Source: Xenopus tropicalis (lineage: Eukaryota > Chordata > Amphibia > Anura > Pipidae). Taken from it: DNA of 64,000 bases. The position numbers and the translations under genes were made by a program. The notes beneath the pieces are model-generated. The model was not told the origin of the DNA, made no database searches, and saw only the letters and a list, made by a program, of their open reading frames with translations. Below are positions 35,121 through 44,044 of this stretch, one piece after another (position 1 is the first letter of the stretch; each line of letters starts with the position of its first letter). Where the stretch lies: contig NC_030681.2 of the NCBI RefSeq assembly GCF_000004195.4, positions 92,201,681-92,265,680 on the forward strand, read 5' to 3'.

Positions 35121-36398
35121 ATAGATATATATAATACTTAATAAGTATGTTTTACTTATCTAAATAAGAAATGGCCCAGAGAGCACTTATGCATCTAGTT
35201 TATTTCATTGCATTTGGTGGAAACAGATGAGGACCTGGTCAATTCCTATAATTTTTTATGTTATCAGTCTTTCCAAGAGTCTTTCAGTACAATTTTATTA
35301 TTTTCACAACAGAGTATATTCAACTTATAATCTTTATTGGACAGATTTACACTGATCACTTTCTTTTAATATCCATTATTAAATCATACAATCCAAAGTT
35401 TAGCAGAGTTTATCATAAAAATAGATTACTGCCCAGGTGCAAATTTGCCCAGTGTTTATAAATTCACCCCCTGTATATAAACAAAACTCTCTTGTCTTCA
35501 GTAGATCATTTCTCCCCCATCATACTACTGTGCCCTCATTCAGATGCTCAAATGACCATTCAGCAAAATGGATTAAGACGTTTTTCTGAAATACAAAGCA
35601 TAATTTTTGTACAGTGTACATACTGGGACCCAAACGAAATGTTATTTGGAGGACAGAGGTGGAGAAGAACATAGGAGAAGAATAGTTAAGCAAAAACCTG
35701 CTAAAATGTATATGAAAAATTGGTCATATTGAATGTTAAATATAAGCAGAGTGTGTATATAAAATAGCTATTCCAATAAGAAAGCATATTACTGATCTTC
35801 TTCAGCCATTTGAACTGTAAGTCAGCCCCATTCAACACGATCTGTGCATAAACATCATTGATTTGTCCTAGGACTTATTTCAACCTAAAACATTCTTTGA
35901 TAATAATGAGAGAAGGCTAATGTTTGTGAGTATCCTGAAGAGTTAATGCTAACATAAGTTGGTGAAAAAGCACATCCTGAGGCGCGTTACTTAGGAAACA
36001 TAATAATATTGATTTAGCAATCTCACTGGCTGATCTGCTGCCTAGCGAAGGCATCTTTCCCTCACCTCTACACATGCTTTATTTTTATGTTGAAGAGTAG
36101 CAGAGCTTGTTTCTTATTTTTGCTTCATTTATTTACAGTAACTTGATAATATGCACTGTATCTGTTAGGTAAATTCTTCATTAGCATTTATTTAAAAAGG
36201 TTTCAGATACTCAATAAGAACAAAATTGAAGCATGAAGTCTAAATAAAAATTAAAGGGCCATGCTAGAAAGTAGAAAGTGGGAGAGGAGAAAAAAGGATT
36301 TCATAGCATCTCATGTATGTCATCAAAAACTGCTAGGCATGCAGCTTTCATATGTGTACAATTGTGGAATCCAGGTATGTTCGTTGGAAATGTAATTC
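35121..36398. other. No gene recognised
   Basis: Anonymous AT-rich sequence. No supported exon, RNA gene or repeat. Confidence 0.4.
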
Positions 36399-36984
36399 TT
36401 TGGGGGCCATTTGCTAACACTCTGATTTTTTTTTCTGATTAGGATTTTTTAGCTTTAAAAGTCACAGGGGAAAAAATGTGAATTTTTCGAGATTTATTAG
36501 CCCCTTAATGTATATGCTTATATAAAAGATGTATTTATTAGGTCATGAAAAATCAGAATCCGACAATTTGCCAGCTAAAACTTTGAAGGAACGTGTAGAA
36601 GTCAATGGCAGATGTCCTTCCTTTCCCTGGAGGATACTTTTTCTACTTCAAAACTTTTTTTTGACATTGGTTTAAAGTGAAAATTCTGAAAACTAGAGCA
36701 GTGTTTTTCAACCTTTTTTGGGCAAAGGCACACTTGTTTCATGAAAAAAATCACGAGGCACACCACCATTAGAAAATGTTAAAAAATTTAACTCTGTGCC
36801 TATATTGACTATATATAAAGTAATTCTCTTGAATAGGAATCAAATAAACACAAAGAAAGTATTTTCCGGGACATTTTCTCCACAAACCCACCCCCCCACC
36901 CCCACTGATTTTTTTTTTTTTTTATACACACAAAAATTTTATATTATATATATATTATTATTAATTGTTTTCTTACATGTCAGG

Positions 36985-37265
36985 CTGCGGCATCCAGGGG
37001 TGTCCCGGGATTGTCCTCCGGTGGGGAGTAGGGCGGCTGTGCATGGGCCTGGCCCCTGGTGGATCTGGTCTGTCGGGGCAGGGCCTGGGCAGTTGCTCCC
37101 CCCGGTCGGGTTGTGCCAGGGCAGGATAGTGCTGCCTCTCCTCTCTGGTTGCTCCGCCCTCCTGGATCCGATGCCGGATGACGTCACAGGCAGTGACGAT
37201 TTCCGGGCATCAGGGAGCCAGGAAGTGGAAGGTATCCCAGAGGGGACCGGGGAGTCTTGTCTTCA
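36985..37265. repeat. GC-rich block inside the outer hAT element
   Basis: CpG- and G-rich stretch with a strong contrast to the AT-rich surroundings. It may be captured promoter-like DNA; no coding sequence is recognised. Confidence 0.5.
37179..37186. promoter_or_regulatory. Perfect CRE palindrome TGACGTCA
   Basis: Full 8-bp CREB/ATF site in the GC-rich block of the outer hAT element. Two more occur in GC-rich parts of other elements at 38664 and 43130. Function is inferred only from the consensus. Confidence 0.35.
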
Positions 37266-37394
37266 CCTACGGCCAGGGCCGCCATAAGAAATCACGGGGC
37301 CCCTCACAACAAATTTTTCAGGGCCCTCCTCCTCCTCCCACGCCCTGCCCCCTAATGGCCCCTCCCCCAGTGACCCCTCCCATCAGTATAAGGG

Positions 37395-38545
37395 ACACAC
37401 AAACATTGGTAGCCAGTGCCCCTAAAACATTGGTAGCCAGGGCCCCCCTAATACATTGGTGCCCAGCAACAGTGCCCCCCTAGTACATTGGTGCCCAGCG
37501 GCCCCCCCCAGTACATTGGTGCCCAGCAGCAGTGCCCCCCTAGTACACTGGTGCCCAGCAGCAGTGCCCCCCCAGTACATTGGTGCCCAGCAGCAGTGCC
37601 CCCCTAGTACATTGGTGCCCAGCAGCAGTGCCCCCCCTAGTACACTGGTGCCCAGCAGCAGTGCCCCCCTAGTACATTGGTGCCAAGAGCAGTGCCCCCT
37701 AGTACATTGGTGCCAAGAGCAGTGCCCCTAGTACATTGGTGCCAAGAGCAGTGCCCCCCTAGTACATTGGTGCCAAGAGCAGTGCCCCCCTAGTACTTTG
37801 GTGCCCAGCAGCAGTGCCCCCCTAGTACATTGGTGCCAAGAGCAGTGCCCCCTAGTACATTGGTGCCAAGAGCAGTGCCCCCCTAGTACTTTGGTGCCCA
37901 GCAGCAGTGCCCCCCTAGTACATTGGTGCCAAGAGCAGTGCCCCCTAGTACATTGGTGCCAAGAGCAGTGCCTCCTAGTACATTGGTGCCAAGAGCAGTG
38001 CCCCCTAGTACATTGGTGCCAAGAGCAGTGCCCCCTAGTACATTGGTGCCAAGAGCAGTGCCCCCCTAGTACATTGGTGCCAAGAGCAGTGCCCCCTAGT
38101 ACATTGGTGCCAAGAGCAGTGCCCCCCTAGTACATTGGTGCCAAGAGCAGTGCCCCCCTAGTACATTGGTGCCAAGAGCAGTGCCCCCCTAGTACATTGG
38201 TGCCAAGAGCAGTGCCCCCTAGTACATTGGTGCCAAGAGCAGTGCCCCCTAGTACATTGGTGCCAAGAGCAGTGCCCCCTAGTACATTGGTGCCAAGAGC
38301 AGTGCGCCCTAGTACATTGGTGCCAAGAGCAGTGCCCCCTAGTACATTGGTGCCAAGAGCAGTGCCCCTCTAGTACATTGGTGCCAAGAGCAGTGCCCCC
38401 CTAGTACATTAGTGCCCAGCAGCAGTGCCCCCCAGTACATTGGTGCCAAGAGCCAGCCCCCCTAGTACATTGGTGCCCAGCAGCAGTGCCCCCATAAGTC
38501 AGTGTGCCCCGTGGCCCCCCCTAATACATTGGTGCCCAGCAGCAT
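37395..38545. repeat. Minisatellite of about 30-36 bp units
   Basis: About 37 units of the type CCCCCTAGTACATTGGTGCC, followed by either CAGCAGCAGTG (longer unit) or AAGAGCAGTG (shorter unit). The long type dominates the left end and the short type the centre and right. The frames reading VPSSSAPLVHWC and similar, 91 to 110 codons, are products of the repeat and not a gene. C runs make quadruplex formation likely on the minus strand. Confidence 0.95.
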
Positions 38546-38559
38546 TTTACTTCTGCTCT

Positions 38560-38831
38560 TCGGCGGCTTCAGCAGCATCTTCCCCTCACGCGCGCCGCCT
38601 CTGCACTTCTGCCTACACGCGACCGCACACAGGCCCTTTTATAACGTTGCGCCCCGTGCGTACTGACGTCACCCGTACACACGGGACGCAACCAATGACA
38701 GGGCCCGGATTTTATTAAAGGGGGCCCGAGCTACTAAGAAAAACTGTAGCATCGCCGGGCCCCCTTTGAAAGTAAAAATTGCCCGGGCCCGGGACAGTTG
38801 TACCCGCTGTGCCCCCCTGATGGCGGCCCTG
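38560..38831. repeat. GC-rich right part of the inner hAT, with CRE hairpin-like module
   Basis: Contains CCTTTTATAACGTTGCGCCC, CGTGCGTACTGACGTCACCC and an imperfect inverted CACGGGACGCAACC. Almost the same module is at 43112-43166 in an unrelated element. Confidence 0.7.
38664..38671. promoter_or_regulatory. Perfect CRE palindrome TGACGTCA
   Basis: CREB/ATF consensus at the centre of the CTTTTATAA-GTTGCGCC module. Confidence 0.35.
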
Positions 38832-39014
38832 CCTACGGCACACCAGGCAACAGCGGTTGAAAAACGCTGAACTAGAGACTTTTCTTCAACTTTTTGCTGC
38901 ACTGACTTTTTCAGTTCGGACTTTTTAGTAAATGTAAAAATATTTTTGGAAACGAGTTTATTCGAGTTTTAAAATAAAATATGAGGAATGTTAGAGTTTT
39001 AGTAAATCTGCCCC

Positions 39015-39397
39015 TAAGTAACCTTCCATTGAAGTGTATATAATATAGCTGTGTAGAATGTATCAGCACAGGTCAAAAACAATAGTGACAGTACAGCTAT
39101 GGGATTTATTATCTATACATTTTTTTATCTTAGCATTTTAATGATAAGTGGACTTTCCATTTATTATGTGAAGATTACACCATTATTTAGCCAGTGTCAG
39201 TAGCTTCCAAAAGACAAATGGCTTTATTTAAAATGACCAATGGTAACATTAGCCATGTTAGAGCTAAAAACATTTTAGATAAAACAATGAAAGAATTTCT
39301 TCTGTGCATGCATATCACTTAGTATATTGAAGCCAGCTTAGAAAATGACTCTCTAAAAAAATCAAATCATTTCATTCTTCAAAGCAAAGCACAGCTC
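39015..39397. other. No gene recognised
   Basis: Anonymous AT-rich DNA. ACAGCTATGGGATTTATTATC at about 39095 may be a lone CAGGTATGGGA terminus. Confidence 0.4.
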
Positions 39398-40352
39398 TTT
39401 TGGGCAGGGCTCTCTTCGCCTCTTGTATCGGTTATTGATTGCTTTATATGTTACTCTGTATGTCCAATGTATGAAACCCACTTATTGTACAGCGCTTGTT
39501 GGGAGAACCCGGGTAATAACTTCTTAAAGGGACAGCGCCCTTACCTGTACTCGATAGGCCACGCCGAAATAAGGGGAAGCACTCCACAAAATAATGCAAC
39601 AAAAATCACTTTAATCCCTCGTCTTGTCTGGGAGTCACAGCATGCAGGTCAAATCACAATGTTCAAACAGGCTTTCTTCAATCATGCAATAAACATATAC
39701 CATGCCCGTGTCTAGAAGACATCAGCCTTACCAGAGGTAGCTACCTTTGGCTCTTCACCACTGTCCCCAGTCTCAGTGGGATCTCCTGTCCCCACCTGGC
39801 TCAGCAATCCGGCACTCCCTGCGGTGCCCCTTTGCTATTCCACCAGGAATTTTACTGGCAGACTCTTAGCCGAAGCTCAACTAACCCTCTTGTAGCCTAC
39901 CCCTATCCGCTTGGGTCCCTATTCTGTGGATGATCCACTGGAAACACTGTTTCCCTCTAATCTCCTGGTTGGGGCAATAGGCGGCCCATGCTACATAACC
40001 GTGACTCAGACACCTAGTGCCTGCTCCACTTTCAGCTGCCCTGTTCTATCCTTTCCTTACCCTATAGGTGGTTCTTCTTTTCCTCCAGCTGGCCTCTTCC
40101 GTGTTCTCCCATAAAGACCCTTAATTCTGGGTGTGGTCCCCTTTTTATACCTTCTGCCCCACACTGCCTCTAGTGGTCGGGGTGTGAACTACACTTATAC
40201 AATCCCAATTAACATTAACTAAATTCTGCTGCCACCTAGTGGTCATACCAAGTAACAACACTTTCCCACATACAAATTAACACACAATTTTCACCTTCTT
40301 ACACGCTGTGGAATATATTGGTGCTTTATAAATAAATGTTAATAATGATAAT
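39398..40352 (+). repeat. Short retroposon with AAT tail, split by a solo LTR
   Basis: The left part, GGGCAGGGCTCTCTTCGCCT through TTGTACAGCGCT (to 39496), and the right part, CGCTGTGGAATATATTGGTG through an AATAATGATAAT tail (40304-40352), join into the same sequence as 31075-31210. Confidence 0.75.
39497..40303 (-). mobile_element. Solo LTR (807 bp) with 4-bp duplication CGCT
   Basis: Read on the minus strand, it starts TGTAAGAAGGTGAAAATTG and ends GGTTCTCCCAACA, the canonical TG...CA of an LTR. CGCT flanks it at 39493-39496 and 40304-40307. On the same strand a TATA box (TATAAAAAGGGG, about 40143-40154) and, about 550 bases downstream, an ATTAAA signal fit U3-R-U5 order. No gag or pol and no second LTR are found, so it is a solo LTR left by recombination. 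The 82- and 67-codon frames inside are chance. Whether it is Gypsy-like or retroviral cannot be told from the LTR alone. Confidence 0.75.
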
Positions 40353-40735
40353 AAAAGCACAAGGTATCTGCTGGGAGTATGTTACCCATAATGAATAGGT
40401 GCTGGTGGGAGTATCCAACTCAACTGGAAAAAAAAAGAGACAAGCAATACTAAGTAATTATTGCCCGCTGTTCCAGTGTGACATTTTCCAAAGCAAACTA
40501 TGTATTACTTATTAATGAAGTGTTTACAATGCATCATTTATTTACATCTGGATGAGAGACCAATGAGACCAGCTTTGATGCAGGGGGGGGTGGTATATTG
40601 TGATATATCAAGCTTTGATCTCATTTGTTTATACTTTTCTAAAATCAAACACAATTTTTTATATTTTTTGTATAAGAAATATATTTAGCCTTTAGAAAAA
40701 ATAGTAGCTCATACTTACCAATAAACATTGTGTTA
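40353..40735. other. No gene; local inverted similarity to 41530-41670
   Basis: The segment TGTATTACTTATTAATGAAGTGTTTACAATGCATCATTTATTTACATCTGGATGAGAGACC is represented here at 40500-40560 and, in reverse complement, at 41606-41670. See the foldback entry for 40500-41670. Confidence 0.6.
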
Positions 40736-40739
40736 AGAC

Positions 40740-41092
40740 TAGTGATGGGTGAAATAATTTGCCCGACATGGATTCACGGCAAATTTCCACGGTTCGCCAT
40801 TGGCGTTTTTTTTTTTGGGAAACGGGCGGCAAAATTCACCAAGTAAGGGCACTGGGAAATAAATTGGATTTCGGTAAGTAAAGGACTTAGCTAGTGATGA
40901 GCAAATCTGTCCCATTTCACTTTGCTGAAAAAAAGGCGACTTTGAAAAGATTTGCGAAAATGTCACATGTCCAAAAAAAATTTATTTTGCGTAAGTGACA
41001 ATTTTTGGTGCAGGCAACAAGTTTTTTGATGGGGGTGACACATTTTTGACACGTGGCTAATTTTTCCCTGGTGAATTTTGTCGCCCGTTTGA
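40740..41092. mobile_element. Two ends of hAT-like TAGTGATGAGC elements
   Basis: TAGTGATGGGTGAAATAATT at 40740 matches the reverse complement of the right end at 51880-51912. TAGTGATGAGCAAATCTGTC at 40892 matches left ends at 22820 and 51646. The second part keeps GTGACAATTTTTGGTGCAGG-type words and stops where the MITE at 41093 begins. Neither copy is complete. Confidence 0.65.
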
Positions 41093-41402
41093 TATTCTGA
41101 AACAATTTGCAATTGGCTTTCATTCTTTATTTTTTGTGTTTTTTTAGTTGTTTAACTTTTTGTTCAGCAGCTCTCCAGTTTGGAATTTCAGTAGCTATCT
41201 GGTTGCTAGGGTCCAAATTACCTTAGTAGCCAGTCAGTGGGTAAATGAAAGACTGGAATATGAATAGGAGAGGGGCTGAATAATGAAGTAATAAAAATGG
41301 AAAAAAGTACAAGAGGAAGATAAATAGTTTGGGGAAAAAAAGTTGCTAGGAATAGGGCATTCTATAACATACTAAAAGTTAATGTAAAGGTGAACCACCC
41401 CT
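41093..41402. mobile_element. GGGGTGGTTCA-family MITE, left end lost
   Basis: The right end reads AAAGGTGAACCACCCC, then TTTAAA (TTAA at 41403-41406). The interior CAGCTCTCCAGTTTGGAATT and TCTGGTTGCTAGGGTCC matches 16987-17363. The first terminal bases are missing. Confidence 0.75.
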
Positions 41403-41672
41403 TTAAATTCATTCTTACATATTTTCATCTTTGAAACATAGAAGGTGCTTCCAAGGTTTATCAAACCAGGAGGGTCCATTGTTGGTGGTTTATTTGCAAT
41501 AAAACTTTTGGACAAGAAAACATTTTATTTTAGAAAAGTATAAACAACTGAGATCAAAGCTTGATATATCACAATATGCCCCCCTGCATCTAAGCTGGTC
41601 TCATGGTCTTTCATCCAGATGTAAATAAATGATGCCTTGCAAACACTTCATTAATAAGTAATACATAGTTTG

Positions 41673-42119
41673 CTTGGGAAACTCAAGTCCAGTCTTAGTG
41701 AAACAAGGTTATGTCTATGCTTACATCCCACCAGACCTCTTACCTCATTATCAACTTTTGCACATCATCCTTCCAATCAACACATTTTGTCCCACATATT
41801 TAATTTTATTGATTTTCTAATAGAATTAGATATTTCTTTCGCCAGCTGGAAATAAAAAAAGGTAATATATTATCATCATCCTTCTTTTAATGTGGTCTTT
41901 GCTTTTCTGTAGTAAGAGATTGCAGCAGAAAGGTGTTTAAAATATAAACCATATGCCTTTTCAAATTAGACTGCAAAGTAAGAATATCATTAAATACAAT
42001 TAGATAACAGAAATACCAATAAGCTTGGCTGGGTTCATTATATCTGGCATAGTACACAAAGTGGAACCTTTAGTGGAATGCAATTAAGATTAGGAGGAGA
42101 AGCACGGACATATATAGTT
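41673..42119. other. No gene recognised
   Basis: Anonymous AT-rich DNA outside the right arm of the inverted duplication. Confidence 0.4.
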
Positions 42120-42311
42120 ATTACATGATCCACTATCTGCCTAAAACCCCCTCTAATGTACTTTTAAAGAACAATCATGTCCCTTTTGCGCTTTTTCCTC
42201 ATAGAAAACAGCCCCAACCCTGACAGTCTCCCCTCATAGTTTAAATCTTCCATCCCCTTTACCAGTTTAGTTGCACGTCTCTGCACTCTCTCCAGCTCGT
42301 TAATATCCTTT
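42120..42311 (-). mobile_element. CR1/L2-like LINE fragment, segment 1
   Basis: Matches 29695-29885 closely (for example CATAGTTTAAATCTTCCATC and TTGCAC/GTCTCTGCACTCTC). It ends at the TTAA where a T2 MITE inserted. The reading would be the C-terminal part of the LINE reverse transcriptase protein; frame breaks make it dead. Confidence 0.85.
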
Positions 42312-42315
42312 TTAA

Positions 42316-42749
42316 AGGAGAAGGAAAGTAATTTTGGCATTTTACTGCCAATAGCTTTGCCACATTAGTGCCACCTAGAACACTATATTTATTCTGTAGA
42401 AAGCTTTACCAAACCTGAGTAAACAGCCCTAGAAGCTAGAAGTTTGTCCAAGATAGCAGCTGCCATTTAGGCTTGGTTTCTATAGCATCCTGCTGCAGCT
42501 CTAGCCATTGGTAGCATAGATCACACATTCTGATGGGAGGGGGAGTGAATTCTTATGAATTCTAATGGCTCTGGACGGGAATGAAGGATTTTTCTAAGAG
42601 AGGAAGTCAGATACCCAAGAACATGTTTACAAAAAAGGAGACAATAAATCTTGTGTTTCTTTCAATAGAGGACTCATTGCAGTGCTTATGGCTGTATTTA
42701 CATAGACCTTTTTGATAAAGATTACTTAGTTTTTACCTTTCCTTCTCCT
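42316..42749. mobile_element. T2/Kolobok-type MITE inserted in a LINE at TTAA
   Basis: The ends AGGAGAAGGAAAGTAATTTT and TTTTACCTTTCCTTCTCCT are flanked by TTAA at 42312-42315 and 42750-42753. The empty site is visible at 29886-29896 in the paralogous LINE, which reads ATCCTTCTTAAGGACTGG with one TTAA. This proves the TTAA duplication. Confidence 0.95.
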
Positions 42750-42753
42750 TTAA

Positions 42754-42979
42754 GGACTGGGGCACAAAACTGCACTGCATACTCAAGGCGAGGCCTTACC
42801 AGAGACTTATAAAAAGGCAAAATTATGTTTTCATTCCTCAAGTTAATGCCCTTTAGTAGCCACTAAATTGCACAACTTGATATCCACAAAATTCCCCGCA
42901 TCCTACACAATTAAGAATACCTCAAACACACTACAATTTAGTGTATAACTGATTTACAGTATTTCTACCATTTTGGGTG
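42754..42979 (-). mobile_element. CR1/L2-like LINE fragment, segment 2
   Basis: GGACTGGGGCACAAAACTGC, ACTGCATACTCAAGGCGAGG and CCTTACCAGAGACTTATAAA match 29893-29950. The last 60 bases, to ATTTCTACCATTTTGG, are more diverged. Confidence 0.8.
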
Positions 42980-43064
42980 TACCGTATTTTTTGCCGTATA
43001 AGACGCACTTTTTCTTCCCCAAAACTGGGGGGGAAAAGTTTGTGCGTCTTATACGGCGAATACG

Positions 43065-43202
43065 TCTTCCTGTATGTGCCGCGGCTCTCTGCCGCATCCT
43101 CGCTTTTATAAGGTTGCGCCCGTGCGTACTGACGTCACACGCACAGGGCGCAACCTTATAAAAGCACAGAAGAAGCTGGGAGCCGCGGCACAGAGAGGAA
43201 GA
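43065..43202. repeat. GC-rich hairpin with central CRE
   Basis: Outer arms are GTCTTCCTGTATGTGCCGCG (43065) and CCGCGGCACAGAGAGGAAGAC (about 43182). Inner arms are CTTTTATAAGGTTGCGCCCG (43103) and GGGCGCAACCTTATAAAAG (43146). The centre holds GTGCGTACTGACGTCACACGCAC. The inner arms pair perfectly. Confidence 0.9.
43130..43137. promoter_or_regulatory. Perfect CRE palindrome TGACGTCA
   Basis: Sits in the loop or apex of the hairpin at 43103-43164. CREB/ATF binding is inferred from the consensus only. Confidence 0.35.
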
Positions 43203-43254
43203 CATCACGGGAGCTGGAGGCCGCTGGGGGGAAATGGAAGGTGCTTGGGGGCCC

Positions 43255-43865
43255 GGGGGGAAGCTGAAGAATGCTGGGGGTGCCATGGGGGAGCTGGAGG
43301 ATGCTTGGAAGCCCTGGGGGATGCTGAAGGATACTTGGGGGGGCCCTGGGGGAAGCTGAAGGATACTTGGGGGGGGCCTGGGGGAAGCTGAAGGATACTT
43401 GGGGGGGCCCTGGGGGAAGCTGAAGGATACTTGGGGGGGCCCTGGGGGAAGCTGAAGGATACTTGGGGGGGCCTGGGGGAAGCTGAAGGATACTAGGGGG
43501 GGCCCTGGGGGAAGCTGAAGGATACTTGGGGGGGGCCTGGGGGAAGCTGAAGGATACATGGGGGGGCCCTGGGGGAAGCTGAAGGATACTTGGGGGGCCC
43601 TGGGGGAAGCTGAAGGATACTTGGGGGGGCCCTGGGGGAAGCTGAAGGATACTTGGGGGGGCCCTGGGGGAAGCTGAAGGATACTTGGGGGGCCCTGGGG
43701 GAAGCTGAAGGATACTTGGGGGGGCCCTGGGGGAAGCTGAAGGATACTTGGGGGGGGCCTGGGGGAAGCTGAAGGATACATGGGGGGGCCCTGGGGGAAG
43801 CTGAAGGATACTTGGGGGGGCCTGGGGGAAGCTGAAGGATACTTGGGGGGGCCCTGGGGGAAGCC
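43255..43865. repeat. G-rich minisatellite of 31-33 bp units
   Basis: About 18 units of GGGGGAAGCTGAAGGATACT followed by TGGGGGGGCCCT, with variation mainly in the length of G runs and ACTTGG versus ACATGG. On the minus strand the units read as proline-rich peptides (SILQLPPGPPQVSFSFPQ...) in two overlapping frames of 244 and 275 codons. The open frames result from G-run length changes in a stop-free repeat and are not a gene. Runs of five to seven G make quadruplexes likely on the plus strand. Confidence 0.95.
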
Positions 43866-43995
43866 TCATTATGTGCGAGCCCAGAGACATTTAACTTTAT
43901 ACAGTTGATATAAAATATTTTTTTCTAAATTTTCCTCCTTTAAAATTGGGTGCGTCTTATATTCCGGAGCGTCTTATAGGGCAAAAAATACGGTA

Positions 43996-44044
43996 ACTCA
44001 CATTTATATTATTTCTACCAATGTGCATAACCGTAATGTACCAT
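43996..44044 (-). mobile_element. CR1/L2-like LINE fragment, segment 3
   Basis: CATTTATATTATTTCTACCA and ATGTGCATAACC match 30133-30165. This same LINE segment is also present, in diverged form, just left of the 43-kb element at 42940-42979, so the two flanks overlap. Confidence 0.7.

Larger units (their letters stand above)
37274..38831. mobile_element. Inner hAT-like element with 8-bp duplication CCTACGGC
   Basis: The termini CAGGGCCGCCATAAG and CTGATGGCGGCCCTG are flanked by CCTACGGC at 37266-37273 and 38832-38839, a perfect 8-bp duplication. The body consists of a C-rich left part, a large minisatellite (37395-38545) and a GC-rich right part with a CRE. A fragment of the same family is at 57270-57400. 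It is non-autonomous. Confidence 0.93.
36699..38869. mobile_element. hAT-like element with 8-bp duplication AACTAGAG
   Basis: The termini CAGTGTTTTTCAACC and GGTTGAAAAACGCTG are flanked by AACTAGAG at 36691-36698 and 38870-38877, a perfect 8-bp target duplication. Subterminal GGCACAC words occur near both ends. The left half holds a GC-rich block (36985-37265) with a CRE. No hAT transposase can be read: the 163-codon frame at 36796-37287 crosses the second terminus and has no family motif. It hosts the inner element 37274-38831. Confidence 0.92.
36402..39014. mobile_element. Harbinger-like MITE split by a nested hAT
   Basis: The left terminus GGGGGCCATTTGCTAACAC and right terminus GAGTTTTAGTAAATCTGCCCC are inverted versions of the TIR type seen at 3537 and 55684. 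The flanks (TTT and TAA) do not match, so the duplication has decayed, or the left end belongs to a shorter element ending with TTATTAGCCCC at about 36504. The core is interrupted by the hAT element at 36699-38869. Confidence 0.6.
40500..41670. repeat. Inverted duplication of about 150 bp flanking 0.85 kb
   Basis: The arm 40492-40645 (TATGTATTACTTATTAATGA, GAGACCAATGAGACCAGC, CAGGGGGG, GATATATCAAGCTTTGATCT) is the reverse complement of 41520-41672 (AGATCAAAGCTTGATATATC, CCCCCCTGCAT, GGTCTCATGGTC, TCATTAATAAGTAATACATA). The arms enclose hAT-like fragments and a TTAA MITE. The whole is a large foldback, possibly an element whose interior has collected other insertions. Confidence 0.8.
42982..43993. 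mobile_element. ACCGTATTTTTTGCC-type DNA element carrying a minisatellite
   Basis: The termini ACCGTATTTTTTGCCGTATA and CTTATAGGGCAAAAAATACGG are inverted, bounded by TA at 42980-42981 and 43994-43995 (a TA duplication is likely but cannot be told from a longer palindrome). A left subterminal hairpin pairs CCGTATAAGACGCAC (42993) with GTGCGTCTTATACGG (43040). Then come a CRE hairpin (43065-43200), the minisatellite (43255-43865) and a right end with GTGCGTCTTATATTCC. No transposase. I recognise this terminus type from vertebrate MITEs but cannot name the superfamily with confidence. Confidence 0.8.

Noticed and set aside
36796..37287. 163-codon frame as a possible hAT transposase fragment
   Set aside because: It runs from AT-rich DNA through the GC-rich block into the inner element terminus, with no transposase motif.
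37456..38718. Several open frames reading VPSSSAPLVHWC-like repeats
   Set aside because: Products of the 30-36-bp minisatellite inside the inner hAT element.
42954..43890. Two proline-rich minus-strand open frames of 275 and 244 codons
   Set aside because: Both lie in the G-rich minisatellite and in different frames; they are open only because the repeat lacks stops. No start context, splice site or domain.
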